A DNA stretch of 64,000 nucleotides from Rhynchonema sp. JSB1_4 (lineage: Eukaryota; Nematoda; Chromadorea; Monhysterida; Xyalidae), in the NCBI GenBank assembly GCA_030248065.1, contig JASAMV010007124.1:122303-186302 (forward strand), given 5' to 3'. Below are positions 42,295 to 56,200 of the stretch, in pieces (positions within the stretch are counted from its first letter, which is position 1; every line of letters begins with the position of its first letter). The position numbers and the translations under genes were made by a program. The notes under the pieces were generated by a model that was not told the DNA's origin, searched no databases, and saw nothing but the letters and a program-made list of their open reading frames with translations.

Positions 42295-45200
42295 ATGGGC
42301 AACGGTTCAAGTTTGTCCGAAGTGGAGGAACTGCGTCGAGCCGACTCCAGCGGAGGAACGGCAAAGCCCCGAATCACGCACAATAATCAGCCCAGGGTCA
42401 GACCACAGACGAATAAGCCGAAGATAATCAAGTATGCCTATTTTTAAATTGTTGATGTTTCACGTGTGCGCAATTGTTATGCCCAGTCACTTCAATCCAG
42501 ATTCGATGAATCGACCAGCACCGTTTCGAGCAAAGGATCGCCTCGTGAACCAAGTGAAACATCAGCCGACGATGACTGGTGGACGAAAATGCAGTCGGTT
42601 GGAAGGGACAGCGCTGAGGCGGAGACATTGATCGAACCGATCATCAATTGGGCCAAACAGTTGTCATCGATTGAACATGGCTATGGCCGACTGGGCAAAG
42701 CGCTCGAGTGAGTCATCGGATGTGAACAGGCGCGCAGGTTTTCATTGAAACCTTAACAGAAAATACATTAGTTAACCACTGGATTGAGCTTTGTCGTTGC
42801 GATGGAACTAATAGGAGACACCGATGGGACCAATCGTGGGTGTTAGGCAACAGCTTCTACGCTGGCCGAATGTTGGTCACAAATAGTCTGACAATCAATG
42901 AGGTGCACCTGGTCGCAGATTCCTGTGTTCGCTCTACGACAACAACACCGACAAACGCGGTCCAAATGTGTCGGTGGCCCTCGACAATGCCGGGTTGACA
43001 GAATTGGCGAGCAACGCTTGGAAGTGGCTCATCAAGGACAAGCATTTCCTGGTGCGTTGCGGAGTGCAGTTGTGTTGATGGGCCAGATTCGACAGAGCGA
43101 CACAATTCCTCGATTTGAACGCGTGGCGCTGAACTCATCTTTGTGTTTATATTGACCAAATAACGAAAAGCCTGGGAGTCGTGTGAGTGTGCAACCTCGT
43201 ATCGCAGCTATATACATGTATGTACGTGTGTACCAGGCTGCTAACATCCATCGCATTTGTGAATTAATCCGGGATCCGAGAGCACTGACGCAAAGGGTGA
43301 AGTTACTAAGATAATTCTGGCACAACAGTGTAATTATTTTGTTCGTCCTACTGTATGCATGTATTCCTTTCACCATTCTTCGGGCAGGACGAGCCGTGCA
43401 CCGAATACACCAAGACCGAGCGATTCAAAGTGTTCGAGAATCTCTGGGGGTTGCTGTTGTTCACGTCCAACTTCACGTCGACGGCGTGCAAGAAAATGGT
43501 CGAACACGGACTACTCGAAGTCTATCTGCAGTTCCTCAAGCACAAAACGGTTGCCAAGAGTCGTGTAAGTGGATGCTTGAATGTATAACAAATTGTGGAC
43601 ACAGTCGTGGTGTGGCAACGTTACAACCTTAACCATTACCAGACACGGCACATTGCAGGAGCTCGAAAAAAACCAATCCGAGTACATCATTGGAATACTG
43701 TTCATCTCGACCTGTTAGTGCTGTTTGCATTTTGAAGTCATCCCAGAGCCACCCTATGGTCAGATAGTCAATGACGGGTAGTCCCGTTACGTTTTGTCTC
43801 AGCGCTGCGAGTTCCGTCAGAGCCCTTCAAGTGCCCGCCTTGACCCAATAATCCCAACATCGCAGCTGCCGTGCACAATTGTCTACGCAAGCATCGTATC
43901 CCGTCACAACGTCGACTGCGTGATGGTGGCTGCATCGAAGCACTCGGGCCCTACATCACGATCAAAGAGTCCGATATGAGCGCGCATTCGGCCATCGATC
44001 AAATGTACTCGGTGCTAAAACTCTGGGCCATTATCATCGCGGCGTACATACTTGGTCGATGAGGATCAGGTATACGCACCTATACAGTATTTAATCAGCA
44101 TAGCGCTCAAACAAACATGCTTTAATCTGTTACAGCACTAGGAATAATTGACCGACATCCAGAATGAACTATCGGAAAAGTTCGGTTAAGCCCCCAGTGG
44201 CAGATTGAAAGTAGCGTGAGGTGATAGTTTTGGAACTGAAGATGTACGCCTTTCAGTCATCCAACATCACAACCATTTTTATGATAGTTATACGACTTTT
44301 TACTGCGCAAAAAACTGTGTGTACTGTATAAGTGCAATTTTTACCGCGCTTCTGAGCAACAGAAGGATTTTTCCAATTAGCTGAGCAGTGGCGCACACAG
44401 GTTTTGGAGTCAGTATGGGCACTTTTGGAAAAATGCATTTTTACCTAGTGCTTGTTGCAAACCCAACATTTGTCAATTTTACCTCATGCGTTTTCACCAA
44501 TTTCTATTCTTTTCGCGCAATTTTTGGCGCGCGAATTTTGAGTATTGTGAAGCAAAGACCACTGATTTTACACTAATTTTGGCCATCATGGTCAAAAAGT
44601 AACACTTTTGGGCAAAATCGGGGATATGTACCTCCTATACCGGGGTAAAAGTCGGGGGAATACCTTCTGTACCATGCCAAACAGGGGTGTTGTATCAGGC
44701 GAGGGGATCCCAGACACTGCCCATTCAGTCTGGGGCGAAGTTGTCCAAGGGGAGCACGGGCCTTCTGCCCCCTGAATGTGCCCTTTACTTGGTCCAACGC
44801 TCTTAGACTGGATGAAGAAGAGAACTGTTACTGAACGTCGCGCGAAGCGCAAAATTTTCAGATTTCGGAGGAATTTTGTGGTAAAGTATCTGTTTGGACG
44901 TATTTACCAGGTGTTTTTTATCCGTAAATCATGACCGACTGTCTTTCACATCTCATTTGGTCTGGAGTTCGCCAACAAACACACTGTGCCCAATTCACCA
45001 GACTCTAAGTGCGTTTGATCGTCGGCAGGCCTTTGAAGTGCCGCTGTTTTGCAACCAATGCCAATCAGCGTGTTGTAATGAACATATTTTTAGTACATAC
45101 TGCTATATATTGTAGTGCAATAGCCAGTCTACGCTTACTTAGACCAGTTATGGGCAACATTACACAAAAGGAAACGGGAAGAAACGCGCGCAGCGCGAAA

Positions 45201-48082
45201 TTTTTTTAGATTTTTTCGCTCTTTGTACCTTTGGAAACCGCATTTCTCACACTTCCATGTCAAAAGTGCCCATCGCCACCTGAAAACTCGCCAAAAGTGC
45301 CCATGGGCACCATTTTTTGAATTGACCACCACCTCAAACCAAGGTGCCCATATGGCTGTTGCGCCACTGCCTTTGCCCATGGGCATTTTCAGGGAATTAA
45401 ACTTTTGGCAAAATTGTGCCCATGGGCACTTTTGAGACACCCTGGGCATTGCCCAATTTGCCCATTCCCAGGTGCGCCACTGTAGCTGAGGGGGTTATTC
45501 AAAAAGCTTGCCAAATTAGCCGCCAGTAGGGTTCAATCGAATTCCTCCGGTACCATAACAGGCGTGCGCAGTACAAGGTATAAAGTATACTTGAGCATCT
45601 TGTCACACTAGTATCCGTTAAGATGTTTATGTAAGTTTAACGTTTCCAGGTTGAGATGTTGGACACGGACGACGATCTGATGAAGGGAATGGGTCGATTG
45701 TTGGCACCGGAGGACGAAGGCACAAAGACGCTCTTCAAGTAACACGATCATGTTTCATGCAACAATGGGTGATATCATAATTGCGCAATTGGATTGATAT
45801 GATTTAGTGCTATCGGTTTTGGCAAAGACGCAATTCTCGAAGCGCTCAACGCACTGGCCAAACACGACAAGAACAAAGTACGAATGGCTGATCAGGGACT
45901 CGTGCCGATGTTCCTCAAATGTATCAGGTTCGTTGTGATGTTTCAATCATGATCTACAATTAACATTGACAAAGGTAGTATTGCCAGTTGTTGTTTGCAG
46001 GACACCCGACAATGACGATGTGCTGCTGTATGCGACCAAGGGTCTGTGCACGCTGACATTTGAGGCCAAATGCGTGGCCGCGGCCAAGGAGGCCGATCCC
46101 GAATACAGAGAACGTACGTTGCACTGCTTTGACGTTGTCGGTCAAGGCATCATAATGTTGATCGTCTTGTGAAGGTGTGCCACATACATGTTAGAGGATC
46201 TATAGTAATGGTCGTTTGCCGGACAAATTATTCAAAAAAACATTCACTTTGACCGTTCATCACATGTACGGTCACTCGACCAAGTGGCACGCACTGTGTT
46301 GGCCATTGTCTGGGGTGTTTGTCTGATGACGAACCGGGCAATGCATGATTGTTGCAGTGTTGTCGAAATTGATCAAGCACGAGAACAAAAAGATCGGCAA
46401 AGCGGCCGCTGTCTCGTTGTGGAACATCGATGGCGATCTGTCGGACGCACAGAAACAGACCGGTTGGTTGGCTGATGTTTCACTTTACACGCAACACCTC
46501 ATGATGATTCATTTTGTGTTTCGCGTTTAGTCGTTGTGACATCGGATGAGCACGCAGTGGACATGCCCGGTGGCACTGCTGCCGGCACGCATGAAGAAGA
46601 CGGCGGCAACAGGCAGCCGAGCAGTAATCATGTGATGATCAGCTACGATCACGATCACAAACATGTCAGTTGATTACATCCATTGATTTATTGAACGATC
46701 AAACTGTAGATCAATTGATATCGACAACATATTATGATACTCTTGCGCAGATTGTGCGCAAAATCAATGAGGAACTGGAGAAACGCGGCTACGACACCTG
46801 GATCGATGTGAAAGAAATGCGTGCGTGCCTCTGATTTTAGCGGAATGCTCCGCTCGTTGAATGATTCTAAACGAAGTACCAACCTGCGGCTGATCAAAAT
46901 CATGTAATAACCAAATCCATTGCCGTGCTTCTATGCAGGTGGACTGACTCTGGCAGCAATCTATGATGCAATCGAGAATTCAGCGGTCATACTGCTCTGT
47001 TACTCGGAGCGCTATTATCAAAGTGACTACTGTCGCAAAGGTATGCTTACATGTGTACATTACCACCGCGGTATTTCTCAAACCCAGAGCACCTGTGTGT
47101 AAGTTAGGATAGCGGTTGGTAGTTATGGATGTGAGTCAAATGCAGCCCACAGCCGGTGTGTATCGATGACTGCCAAGTTATCAACTACACATGAACATAA
47201 TCTTCGATAATTTGCACCAATTTGTGGAAATCGCTGCTATGTTCAAAATTTTAGCATACATGCATCTTTAATTTGTAATGCCTATGTAGCTTAATAGCAC
47301 GCCTGCGACGTTACAGAGGCGATTCAAGCATCTCAAATGCAAAAACCGATCGTTCCTGTCCGCACAGAGTCCTACAAGGCGAGGGGCTGGCTGAGCATGG
47401 TGCTGGAGAACAGACTATACACCGACGTTCACAGTGTTGAGCAGGTTACTATAGCAATCTTGATGAAAAACAAAAATACACCTGTGCGACACATATAGGT
47501 ATACATATCTTTGCTGCTATTAAAGGTTCCGCTAAAAATCGACGCCATTTGCCGACAGTTGGGCGATCTTGGCAAATCGGGTGCATCCCTACCGGGCACG
47601 GTCACGCAACAGTCAGGTACATACATAGGATCACGAACTGGATCAAAGAAACGCTTCAACGAATTTGATGACGCTCCTCCCATAAGCCTAAGCCTTTCAG
47701 ATCGTCCAGTGGCACGCAAATCGACGGGTAAGCCGCTCGAAGAGTGGTCAAATGAGGAAGTGCAAAAGTGGCTGGTCAAACAAAATCTCGGGAAAATAGG
47801 GGATAAAATGAGGTCAGATTGGTTTCTGACACAAATGCTATGTGCAATTAAAAGCTGTTCTGACAGTTATTCTGGCAGACATCATATGCCAACTCCTGAT
47901 AACCGTGCTGTACCAACCGTGCCCGATTTTACAGCACGTTCGATGGTGTGGCGATGGCCGAATTGCGCACAATGTACCAGAATTCGCCAACCCTCTTCTT
48001 CAAGAATGCAAGGAAGTTCCTCGGCATATTTGATCTGGCCAGTTTGCTCAAAATGATGCAGAAACTTAATAAGCTCGATTGA
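42295..48082 (+). CDS. ARM-TIR-SAM protein, 17 exons, one exon out of frame
   Basis: Probable cytosolic signalling or NAD-cleaving TIR protein. Exons: 42295-42431, 42501-42707, 42919-43051, 43388-43564, 43659-43713, 43866-44069, 45650-45738, 45808-45927, 46001-46113, 46358-46462, 46531-46664, 46751-46820, 46939-47040, 47317-47444, 47526-47812, 47935-48082. A 12-nt intron near 47617 is possible but not needed. It starts MGNGSSLSE, a consensus N-myristoylation site. ARM-like helices fill residues about 80-400 (ILEALNALAKHDKNKVRMAD, LLYATKGLCTLTFEAK). TIR: HVMISYDHDHKH, YDTWIDVKEM, ENSAVILLCYSERY and CRKEA, whose Glu fits the catalytic position of SARM1-type TIRs. A C-terminal SAM begins EEWSNEEVQKWLV. 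All phases agree except exon 6 (43866-44069), which is +1 and reaches TGA. Dropping ATAC at its end would give AAYLVDEDQ and restore about 734 aa. Confidence 0.82.
44386..45482. mobile_element. 1.1-kb hAT-like element in ARM-TIR-SAM intron 6, perfect TSD
   Basis: Starts CAGTGGCGCACACAGG and ends CCCAGGTGCGCCACTG. The duplication TAGCTGAG is identical at 44378-44385 and 45483-45490. GTGCCCATGGGCAC words cluster at both ends. The interior contains a decayed piece of the GATACCTACTGTACC family (about 44566-44700). No transposase frame is seen. Confidence 0.92.
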
Positions 48083-48453
48083 GCATCTTTTTTGTGTTTC
48101 AAAATGTAAAACCCTACTACACCACCCATGTCAGCCATCGGCTAAAACTTTTTGTACAATGTATTTATGTATTGGAATGATCGCGATGTCCGTGCGAAAG
48201 ATAAATTGTAGCGGGTTGTTTCTGGGAACATTGATGTCAAGAATAGGCACAAATCAGATGGTGTCCGTTCAGTTTGTTTCAGTGATGAATGGGTCTCATC
48301 AGAATGGAATATTGTAGACATATTGCAATGCACCCCGTCACAGCAGAAACACTGAACGAAATGCTATTTTTCGGTCAAAATGCGAAAGTACAGCATGAAC
48401 AAAGCTAAAAACAGCTTTTGTGTGGTTCCCGAGTTCCAGGGTTCGGAACTTTA
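48083..48453. other. Short intergenic stretch
   Basis: Nothing recognised beyond the 3' flank of the ARM-TIR-SAM gene. Confidence 0.4.
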
Positions 48454-49175
48454 GGCCGCATTCACAATGCAGCGGATTAGCGGGTTAGCGGATTAACGGC
48501 TTAGCGGGTTGCGGATTAGTGGGCCCGCTTTTCGCTCACGCTTTTGCATTCACAATGGAAATTGAAAAAGCGGATTAGCGGGTCAGCTAATTGGAGACCC
48601 GCTAACCCGCTAATCCGCAAAAAGTGTTTGCGCTCACAATGCACGTTGTCCGAGTTTAGGTGAAAAGGTAGCTTTACGTTAAAATTTTGTTGTTTGTGTC
48701 TTTCTTTGTTCAACAAGTGGCAAATTGCACACATCAAATCAATCAAATGTTGTTATTCTAAATGTTTCATTGGATTGCAGCATTTTCAACCAATGAACAG
48801 AAATGAACAGCGGAGCAGCGTTTCCAATGAACGCAGGTGGTTAAGCTGCTCATGTATACACTTTTTTCATGCTCTGTACATGTTTTGAAGGCAAATAATA
48901 AACTTCTGAACGTGCGCCTCCGGTGCTAATCCGCAAAAAATACAACCAGTTCTGATCGTGAAAAGCGGATTAGCGGACGCGCTAATCCGCTAACAAGCTA
49001 ATCCGCTTTGCATTGTGAATGCACACGCGTGCAGCGGATTAGCGGATTAGCGGGTGTGAAAAGTTGCTGGCCCGCTAATCCGCTAACCCGCTTATCCGCT
49101 TTTTACATTGTAAATGCAAAAGCGTGCGCATCTCGCCCGCTAATCCGCTAATCCGCTTGCATTGTGAATGCGGCC
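48454..49175. mobile_element. 722-bp MITE with GCGGATTAGCGG arrays, TA duplication
   Basis: Ends GGCCGCATTCACAATGCAG and its near-complement CATTGTGAATGCGGCC are flanked by TA. Iterated GCGGATTAGCGG/CCGCTAATCCGC words fill both arms and the right interior, and AGCGGG variants mix with them. The centre (about 48660-48930) is unique. Confidence 0.82.
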
Positions 49176-50223
49176 TAAAGTTGGTACCACCCAAGGCTTC
49201 ATAGACCCAGAATCGGACTTAGCGGGCCTCACCCCGGAAACCTTTTTGTTTCCGGTTTACCACTGGAGTCACCACAGCACATAAAAATCTCATTGTGAAT
49301 CCAAACGCGCAGAGCGGATCACGGATCTAAACATAAATCCGCGATCCGCTACTGCATTATGAAGGCCGCCTAACGGATATTGCGAAAATAGACAAACACG
49401 AAACACCAAATTCTGGGGGTTAGTAGGGAGACACTGCCCCAATCTAGATTCGAGTGCAAGAATGTACTGGATTTTAGAATCGTCCGTGGCATTGACGAGG
49501 CATATTGATATTGAATAAACGTTGTGATATCATGTGGATCTAACCAGGGCAGATGCGATCCAATCATCACCAAAATTTGATACCGGTCCATTGTGTATCT
49601 TCACGTTCACAACAAGTGCAGATTCAGACGGCGAACGGATATGCATTCGCATCGTCTAACCTCCAAGCCGGTGAAAAACGGCGGCCGAGCATAAATCTAC
49701 AGATGGTACCCTCACTCCACCTTTCCGCTAACTCCTTCTGTCAGTTTGTTTCGCTTGCTCATTATATTCCCGACCGCGTTGTGGACATGGCAGGTCATCC
49801 AGTTTTCATCAGTACAAAAAAATGGATCCTAATTTATGCTTCGCGCTCCATACATATGTCATCACACACAAATTACTTGATTGATATATGTATTATGTCG
49901 TTGTATGGCAACAAACAAGAATATGCATAAGGTAGATAAAGAAGTACAATGTGTAGAACAAGATTCGAAAACTCTGCAATAAAGCATTGAAACAAAAACT
50001 GTGCAACCAAGGCAGCCTCCAATCCTAAGAGCGAACACGAACGCCTGTACCAATATTGCAAGATCTATGGATCAGAGTTGTCTTAACTCAAAATTGCATG
50101 AAATATGTAACGATCATTTGCCATGTCTTAGCAAGAGATCAGGTAGACAAAAATAAAATGTGTGGGATATGCACAAAATTTATCTTTCAATTTTCTCAAC
50201 ATCTACATATTTCAACACACGTT
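49176..50223. other. No gene supported
   Basis: A decayed relative of the preceding element (GCGGATC/GATCCGC words, 49280-49370) is followed by AT-rich sequence. An open frame of 125 codons (49553-49930) has no recognisable feature. Confidence 0.4.
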
Positions 50224-53200
50224 TCAGATGCGATAGAAATCGGCGTTCGAAAGAACGAGAAGCTTCTCCCAGAACGTGTAGCCAAAGTCAACGACCGAGT
50301 TGTTACCGTTGTTGTATGTGTCGTTGTGCAATCGGCATGTTTGACTGGCTCGGTTGTAGCTGAACCCTTTGCACGTCCAGCCCATGCATACACTACCTGC
50401 AAACAACTCCACTGGAGCTCAAGGTACCCACACTAATGTCGTTACTGCGTGCACCCGGTCGTTTGGTTTTTTTGAGAGACAATTCGTCCGAGACTTTCTT
50501 GCCACAGAAAAAGGCTGCGGTTTGGTTTTGTGTAACGCGTGCGACACCAGTGTGCTCTTAATCTTTTTCCCAGTTCATAGTTCAAGTTTACCAAACTGAC
50601 CGCAGTTCATGTCCAGTGTCTGTACAGATGTTTCATAGATGGTATGTGGTGCACCACTGGAGTCGACGGCCATCAGGTTCAGGCGTTTGGGATTTTCTAA
50701 ATCGACAAAGCAGATACACTATAAACATGTGTACATTTGTAGGTAGAATGAGATGTTGAATTCCTTCCGAAGTTGTCAGCAGAATAATAATAATAATGTT
50801 GAATTTGACCATTTTTTGAAATTCTAATGCTCAGACCTCGATAGCAATTAGTTGGTTGTGTGCCAATCCATGTGCCATTTACGCCACTGCACGTCACGCC
50901 GGTCGAGGGGGAGAATTGGCCGGGGGGACAGTCGAACGTTGCCTGTCGCATGTCAGGTGATAATGTTAGGGTCGTGCGTGTATGCAGCCCAGTTAAGCTT
51001 TATTGCTTTTTGGAGATTTCCTATTCGTGGGACATTGTCGCTTTTGTCGGCATAAGCATTAGTCTAAGCGCGGGCCGAGAGCAGCGTCTAATCATACGTT
51101 GCTCCAACCTAAAGTTCGAAAGTCGAAATGCGCGACGATGTCCCCGATAGTTGGGTGGTACAAAGTCTTTGCTGACACGCACTACGCATAACAATGTGTA
51201 ACAAGTGCGAAACATCACTCCTTTCCTGGGTGTTCGCGATGAATTTGTTGTGAACGGACGGTTTGGTGGGTTGATTGATTGACGGGTTACTGTATGTGAT
51301 GCCAATGATGTCTCCTGATGGTGTCAGCGGTGCACAGACTAAACAAGAATGCTACGGTCGTGTAGGCACAGGACATATGTGGTAGTTATGAATTTTAGAA
51401 CCATGCATATGAGGCCGATCAATGCTTCCTTGGCAGACTATAATTCTCAACTCCACAATGAGTTTTGCAGGAAGTATACTCTGACAATTCTTTTGGGAGC
51501 AACTTTTCAAACGCGTTGAAAGGATCCAAAAAGCGACTAATACATAGCTAATACACGCATAATACGCTTTACGGATCAGGCAGCGCGTTTGAAAAGTTTC
51601 TCCCAAGAGCATTGTCAGAATATACGCAAATTTCAAAAGCAATAGAACAAACAGAAAAACAGAATATAGTGGATACAGAAAGAAGGCTTGCGGAAAACTG
51701 TAGCGCAGAAAGATTTTTTCGCTCATTGGTATCAATACCTGAGTGAACTTTCTAATACCATATTTATTTTCTGCTTATACGTGTCAGAAACTCGAGTGTA
51801 CAAAAGAAGTCTTCTAACTTGTTCTGTTTCAGGGCCTACCCAACTGTGTGTCTCCGAAAATGCACGCTGTGCGCATCATGCGCACGGCACCAATATTCCT
51901 CACCCACCCAAATGACACGCGTTGCCCCCAGTCCAACTACGACTTGCGTTGCACAACTGTGTTTGTGTGACCAGTCCATCATCAGTAACCCGCCCCGAGT
52001 CACAATCGTACGTCATATTGTTTCCGGCTCTTGTAGAATTGGTGGCGACCTCGGACGGATACTGGGCACTGCTGGAATTGGTGCCCGCAGCGAACACCAC
52101 CTCGTGTCGGTAGCAAACTGTGCGGTAATCAGGTTAAATGTTTCGCAAATCTCTTTTTTTGCGAAAAGATCCTAGCTCTAATTGAACGCACATAAATTTT
52201 TAATATCCTGAGGCCAGTTTCCATTCGGTGAACAAATTCTGCCCGGTGTAGAATCCAAACTTCTAGGTACACTTTGGGCTAAATTTTTAACCCTGCCCAC
52301 AGTGAACCGGCATAATTCTACCCCTGTGGATTTTTGTTCTAATATAAAACTTCCAAATTAACCTGGAAATGGGCCCCCCTAGAAATCGCTCAAAAGTAGT
52401 GTAAATATTTTTACCCATCGATTGTGCTGGGAAGAAATATACATTCCTTTAGATTTGCGCTGCCGCAGCGTATTCTACCCAATTGCACCACACATTGGTT
52501 CTTTACAAGATTGAATTTTTTCAACCCCAAACTTATTAAAAATCTTAAGGTAGACCTAAACGTGAAAATTGTGCGCACACTGTCCGACAAGCATACCTGG
52601 TTGACAATCGAGTGGCGCAGAAGCTGCATTCCATCCGAACGTCGGGTACGACCAACCATAGGTCTGTAAAACATTAGTAAAGCATCAGGCTGTGTATACA
52701 CAAAGTTAAAAACAGGGGCGTTCCACTCAAAAAGCGATCCGATGTCCCGTCCCGACCACACATGCCTGTGTATTCAAAACAGCGTTCTAATCGATTTCTT
52801 GGTTCTTTGGAGTTCTAACGTTGTCCTATCAAAGTTCCCATAGTCAGGGACCGGAGTTCTCCGATTCTGAGCCAATTCACGTATGAGACTGGTTCTGAAA
52901 CCGCTCACGTGGTTCAGGAGAACTCGATTAGAACTCATTGAGAACCGAGAAATGAAAAAGAAAAAAATGGCGGCTTTGGTATATATCAGCTCCTTGTCAG
53001 AGCCTGGAAGCTCGAATTGCAAAAAAAGTTGACCCGACCTTCGCACCATGAAAATGAATTCTTTTTGCATTATGCATCTTCTCAGTATCCTGGATGCTCA
53101 CTCACAAATATTTCATGTAAAGGCAAACTACGCCAACACGTGCCCGATTTCGGAGGTGGTGTGCTTACAAAACACAAAGAAAGAGAAAATCATCCTGTCC

Positions 53201-56200
53201 CCCGTTGTATTCTACAACGTGTAACATCTCCCAAATCAGCAGCCACGTATGAATGTTTCACTATTCTGCGAGCTACGAAATCGGGCTCGTGTTGGCGTGG
53301 TTTGCCTTTACATAGTCGGTGATGGTTACATACCGCTTGATCACATGTAAGCGTTGGTGCTGACGCAGCGCCGGTAGGCGAGAGCATATCAGCGGGACAG
53401 GTTACACTGCAGGTGGTCAGGGGTTCGACGTATAGCCAGCCCGTTCTGTTGGCGTAAATGGGCGTGGAGTAGGTGACGATGTCGTTCGCACCAAACACCG
53501 GAGCGGGGCACACTGTATCAGAACGATTAATTACCTTTCCTGGACCGAAAAGCAAGTTCAAATTTTATGAGTTCTTCTTTGAATGTCATCCAAAAATACA
53601 CTCTGGTATTGTACAGTTACAGCACCCACGTACATACAGTAACGTACCCAATTTGCACACCAAATCCGTCTCCCACGTATTTGGGCCGATGCACTTCATC
53701 TCGTGACGTTGTACATCACCTGGCGCACGAACAAAGAATGAAATACCATTATTGTAAAAACTGCAATTGCAATAATGAAAATTCTCTCTTCGAATGAGAT
53801 CAAATTCCTCCGCACAACACCCCACTTGCAAACGCTTGCTTTCACCTGGCACCAATTTCACGTCGCCCGCGAACGAGCAGTCCTGCATACAGGATTGGGC
53901 CGTGGTGGTCGGGTCGAGGTAACAGTGCACAACGCCAATTGATGGATCACCAGACATCGTTGGGTAATTGGCACACTCTGCAGCAATGTGGCACAGCATG
54001 TCAAGGAAACTGGCTTTGTAAACCTTCGGCGAGGACTGTAGGCTCCCGTTCGCAAAAGTGTAATCACCATCGTAGGTTTCAAAGGCGATCGAAGTGGCAT
54101 GAACACATACTGCGAAAGATTATTCACGTAATACGATCGGCGCACCTAGTACATAGCGTGATACTACCCGACTGTGAGAAATTTCTGGAGCAGTTCTATT
54201 AGTGGTCAAACCAAATAGTCAAATCACATGTATTTCTCATTTCTCCTTTGGGGCTCATGCATTACTGCTGATTTGACGACAGCAAAATTAGCCGCAGTTC
54301 CGGAGGTAAATATGGTAATACAAGGTTGGGTGTAGTTCCACCCAGACGCAAGTTGCGCTCATGATATATGGCCAAGCCGTCTAGCGTTTTTTCATATTTT
54401 GACGCACGGTGTATCGTTCCCTCAGGTTCCGATATACAAAAACTCATGTACAGTATCAATCCGAGATTTCAGAAGGATAAGCTATACTCTCTGAGGCAGG
54501 TTTGTATCTGGGCGGCACCACCCCTTTAAACGACCGCATTAGCGAACGAACGTGGTGTGATGCAAGTGTAGGTGGTGAAGGACGCGTCAGGCACACAGAA
54601 CTGACCGGCGGCACACGGCTCGGGATGACATGGGTGGGATCCTGGCCAGCAAATTTACGTATGTCTTTAACCATGCAGACAAAGCAACAGAACAGTCAAG
54701 AAGGGCGATTGGCCTGCTTCTTTGGCACATTGTCTACAGGGTTGCTAGCACACTTGGATAGCGAGTGCACTGACGACAACCGACATCCTATTGCGTTTGC
54801 ACGCAGCAGGCACTTGCGTTGACGGCATTAGTATAAGCCTAGTGCACTGGGTGCTGTCTTGTGGACGTGCTTTGCACAAAAGATGATAGATCAATAACGA
54901 TACGATTAGCCTTGTGGGCACTCATTGCGTTAGATCTGTGGATGCAGTTTCGGCCCATAATGCCAGATTGCAATGGCGCCCTGGGCCTTGTCAATGACAA
55001 AAGCGCCAGTGGTTACCACCATAAACCGAAAATGATCCAGCTCAACTTTGTAGGTTGAGTGAAATATAAGCGGTCACCACAGATCTCTTTTGATAGCAAA
55101 GTGCACCCGGTGCTGTCTTGTGGGCCGAAACTGCATCCACAGATCTAACGCAATGCGTGCCCACAAGGCTAAATCGTATCATAAAATAAGCCTGTATGTA
55201 TGTATAGCTCACTGTATTCGCAAACACTATGCGAGGGCCAGTTGACTTCCAGTTCGGCACCGGTGTTATTGCAAATATACTGGACAGATGCGCGAAACGG
55301 GTCCTGTTGTCCCCATTGGTTGGTGACCGGGTGGTGTTTCCAGAACGATGCCGATGCAGGGTTCGACGCATTCCAGGCTCTCAGCAACACTTCGGCTTGA
55401 ATTGTCGAGTCACCAACCTGTGGATTATGTGTAGCGTACATAATACACATGTATACAGTTCCGGGTGCAATTCTAGGCTGAAAGTTGAAGTCGCGTGCAC
55501 GCGACTTCCTAGTGCTAAAACATAGGCAGCGCACGCGCAAAACTTCGCGTGCACGCGCGTACTTCGACTTTTGCCTATACTTTGCACTGTTTCGCACGCG
55601 CGTGCACGCGACTTCAACTTTCAGCCTAGAATTGCACCCGGTACTGTACGTAGCTCTGTATATGTACACGACATCAAAGGGAACAAACTGGAGGGCATTA
55701 TGGGCCAGCAGCGAGTCATAGCGCGTGGAGTCTCAGTTCGGAAACTCGGTTGGAGCCCCATTTGATATCCCCTCGATGCTCTGGGTATCAAAACTAAACT
55801 AAGAAAGGTTTATGCAGTCAACGATAGGCGGTTTGGATAGGTACATGTATGCACATAGACGAAGCTTTGTTTACAGCACTGAGGGGCAGTTCCACTCGGG
55901 TCCAAGTTTGTCTTTGCCCGTGTGGCCAGAATCTCGGATCCGATTCCTGCATCCGAACTTCAGTTCCGCGAGGTATGGAGTGCCAAAGTACCAAAGATAT
56001 GCTCAACAGATTGACCACGCCAAAATGATGCAAAAATGGGGGATCAGAAACAAATGTGAGCATTGTGATATAATGCGGATTTGGAAACATTAAAAGCCAT
56101 TGAAAAATTGTCCACACAACATGTCATCTCTAAAACGTCTTTAAGAATTCATCAATAAAAATTCTTCACTAAAACCATAAACGTTCTCAACGGGAGTCTT

